Part shown: piece by piece, positions 22,574-23,220 of the stretch | Layout of the letters: the number at the start of each line of letters is the position of its first letter | How positions within the stretch are numbered: position 1 is the first letter of the stretch | Assembly (NCBI GenBank): GCA_016462245.1 | Contig: JAEMTR010000006.1 | Location: 1,075-24,294, forward strand | Length of the DNA: 23,220 nt | Source: Solirubrobacteraceae bacterium | GTDB taxonomy: Bacteria > Actinomycetota > Thermoleophilia > Solirubrobacterales > Solirubrobacteraceae | Direction of reading: 5' to 3' | The notes under the pieces: generated by a model | Database searches by the model: none | What the model was told of the DNA's origin: nothing | What the model saw: the letters and a program-made list of their open reading frames with translations, nothing else | Made by a program: the position numbers and the translations under genes

Positions 22574-23220
22574 ATGACGAGTTTCGACAAGCTCGCCGAG
22601 CTGCCGTTGATGATCGACAGCCACGAGCTAAGCGGTCAGCAGGCCGACGTCTCCTCCGGCTTCTTGCGGATGACGACGACAATCAACTTCAGCGGCGGCG
22701 GCGAAGTCGGCCGCGGCGAGGACGTCACCTACGACAACGAGGATCACGAAGCACTGCAAGCTTGGGGCGCGCCGCTTGACTTGGCCGGCGAGTGGACGCT
22801 CGGCAGCTTCTGCGAAGCGCTCGAAGCGCTCGATCTATTCCCACAGCCGCCTGTCCGCGAGATTTCGCGCAACTACCGAATCTGGGGCTTTGAGTCGGCC
22901 GCGCTCGACCTAGCGCTGCGTCAGGCCGGCCAATCGCTCCACCAGCGCCTTGGTTTGACGCCAAAGCCTCTGCGCTTCGTCTGTTCGCTGCGGCTTGGCG
23001 AAGCGCCGGCAATTCTGGCGCCGCTCGAACAGCGGCTCGCTCTCTACCCGAACTTGGAGTTCAAGCTCGACCCAACGCCCGAGTGGGACGCAGCGACGCT
23101 GCAGGCCGTCGCGAACAGTGGCCGCGCCGCAGTACTCGACTTCAAAGGGCTTTATGAGGGAACCGAAGTTGACACGCCCGCCGACCCGCGCTTCTACGAG
23201 CGCGTGCTGAGCGCGATTCC
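22574..23220 (+). CDS. Enolase-superfamily-like protein, N-terminal part (runs off right edge)
   Basis: An open frame starts at ATG 22574, 6 nt after the xseB stop, and continues to the window end (215 codons seen). The first 95 residues or so look like an enolase N-terminal capping domain (strand-rich start ending in EDVTYDNEDHEAL, then helices with FCEALEALDLF). NYRIWGFESAALDLALRQAGQSLHQRLGL matches the start-of-barrel helix that bears the W-x-x-E-x-A-L-D-L-A pattern of mandelate racemase/muconate lactonising enzymes. Later LEFKLDPTPEWD and AAVLDFKGLYEG could be barrel strands, but the usual KxK acid-base motif is not clear. The substrate cannot be assigned. The C-terminal half is missing only because of the window edge. 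Confidence 0.75.
   Translation, partial: MTSFDKLAELPLMIDSHELSGQQADVSSGFLRMTTTINFSGGGEVGRGEDVTYDNEDHEALQAWGAPLDLAGEWTLGSFCEALEALDLFPQPPVREISRNYRIWGFESAALDLALRQAGQSLHQRLGLTPKPLRFVCSLRLGEAPAILAPLEQRLALYPNLEFKLDPTPEWDAATLQAVANSGRAAVLDFKGLYEGTEVDTPADPRFYERVLSAI

Noticed and set aside
1..23220. tRNA/rRNA genes, CRISPR arrays, insertion sequences, phage or toxin-antitoxin genes
   Set aside because: Read for repeats, cloverleaf-like segments and transposase or integrase motifs; none seen. The window looks like core chromosome with uniform composition.

Overview
The window is GC-rich, gene-dense DNA from a bacterial chromosome. It has about 25 tightly packed genes on both strands, no tRNA or rRNA gene, no CRISPR array and no mobile element. 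Several features point to a high-GC actinobacterium: c-di-AMP (ydaO-yuaA) riboswitches in front of cell-wall hydrolases, a PspA-PspAA pair, a prolipoprotein diacylglyceryl transferase with an atypical signature, and an AddAB-like helicase/nuclease beside a TopB-type topoisomerase. A deep lineage such as Thermoleophilia/Solirubrobacterales is my guess from the overall look of the proteins; the sequence does not prove it.

Layout. Positions 1-6375 (minus) hold a DNA-repair and topology run: topB, then an AddB-like nuclease, then an AddA/UvrD-like helicase that runs off the left edge. Positions 6460-8211 (plus) encode a divergent class B penicillin-binding protein. Positions 8208-9656 (minus) hold a zinc-ribbon miniprotein, an SRPBCC protein and a lipoprotein. 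Positions 9769-11033 (plus) encode an FHA-domain protein and an orphan ParA/MinD-like ATPase. Positions 11030-17574 (minus) are a continuous run of six genes headed by a c-di-AMP riboswitch: M23 peptidase, lgt, lysA, hom, thrC, thrB. Positions 17637-18667 (plus) encode PspA and PspAA. Positions 18683-19424 (minus) encode an NlpC/P60-like hydrolase behind a second c-di-AMP riboswitch. Positions 19549-22567 (plus) encode a lipoprotein with cell-wall-binding-like repeats, a small unknown protein, and exonuclease VII (xseA, xseB). From 22574 an enolase-superfamily-like protein runs off the right edge.

How it fits together. The centre of the window is about the envelope. Two secreted peptidoglycan hydrolases carry c-di-AMP sensors in their leaders, and the PspA/PspAA membrane-stress pair lies between them. 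The first riboswitch leader is followed by Lgt (lipoprotein maturation), LysA (consumes the cell-wall precursor meso-DAP) and the homoserine-threonine branch of the aspartate pathway, with gaps of 10 nt or less and several start/stop overlaps. If that run is one transcript, c-di-AMP would influence both wall remodelling and the fate of aspartate-family metabolites. This linkage is the most interesting inference in the window. Both aptamers end only about 10-20 nt before the start codon, which leaves no room for a separate downstream terminator and suggests control of translation or of folding inside the aptamer.
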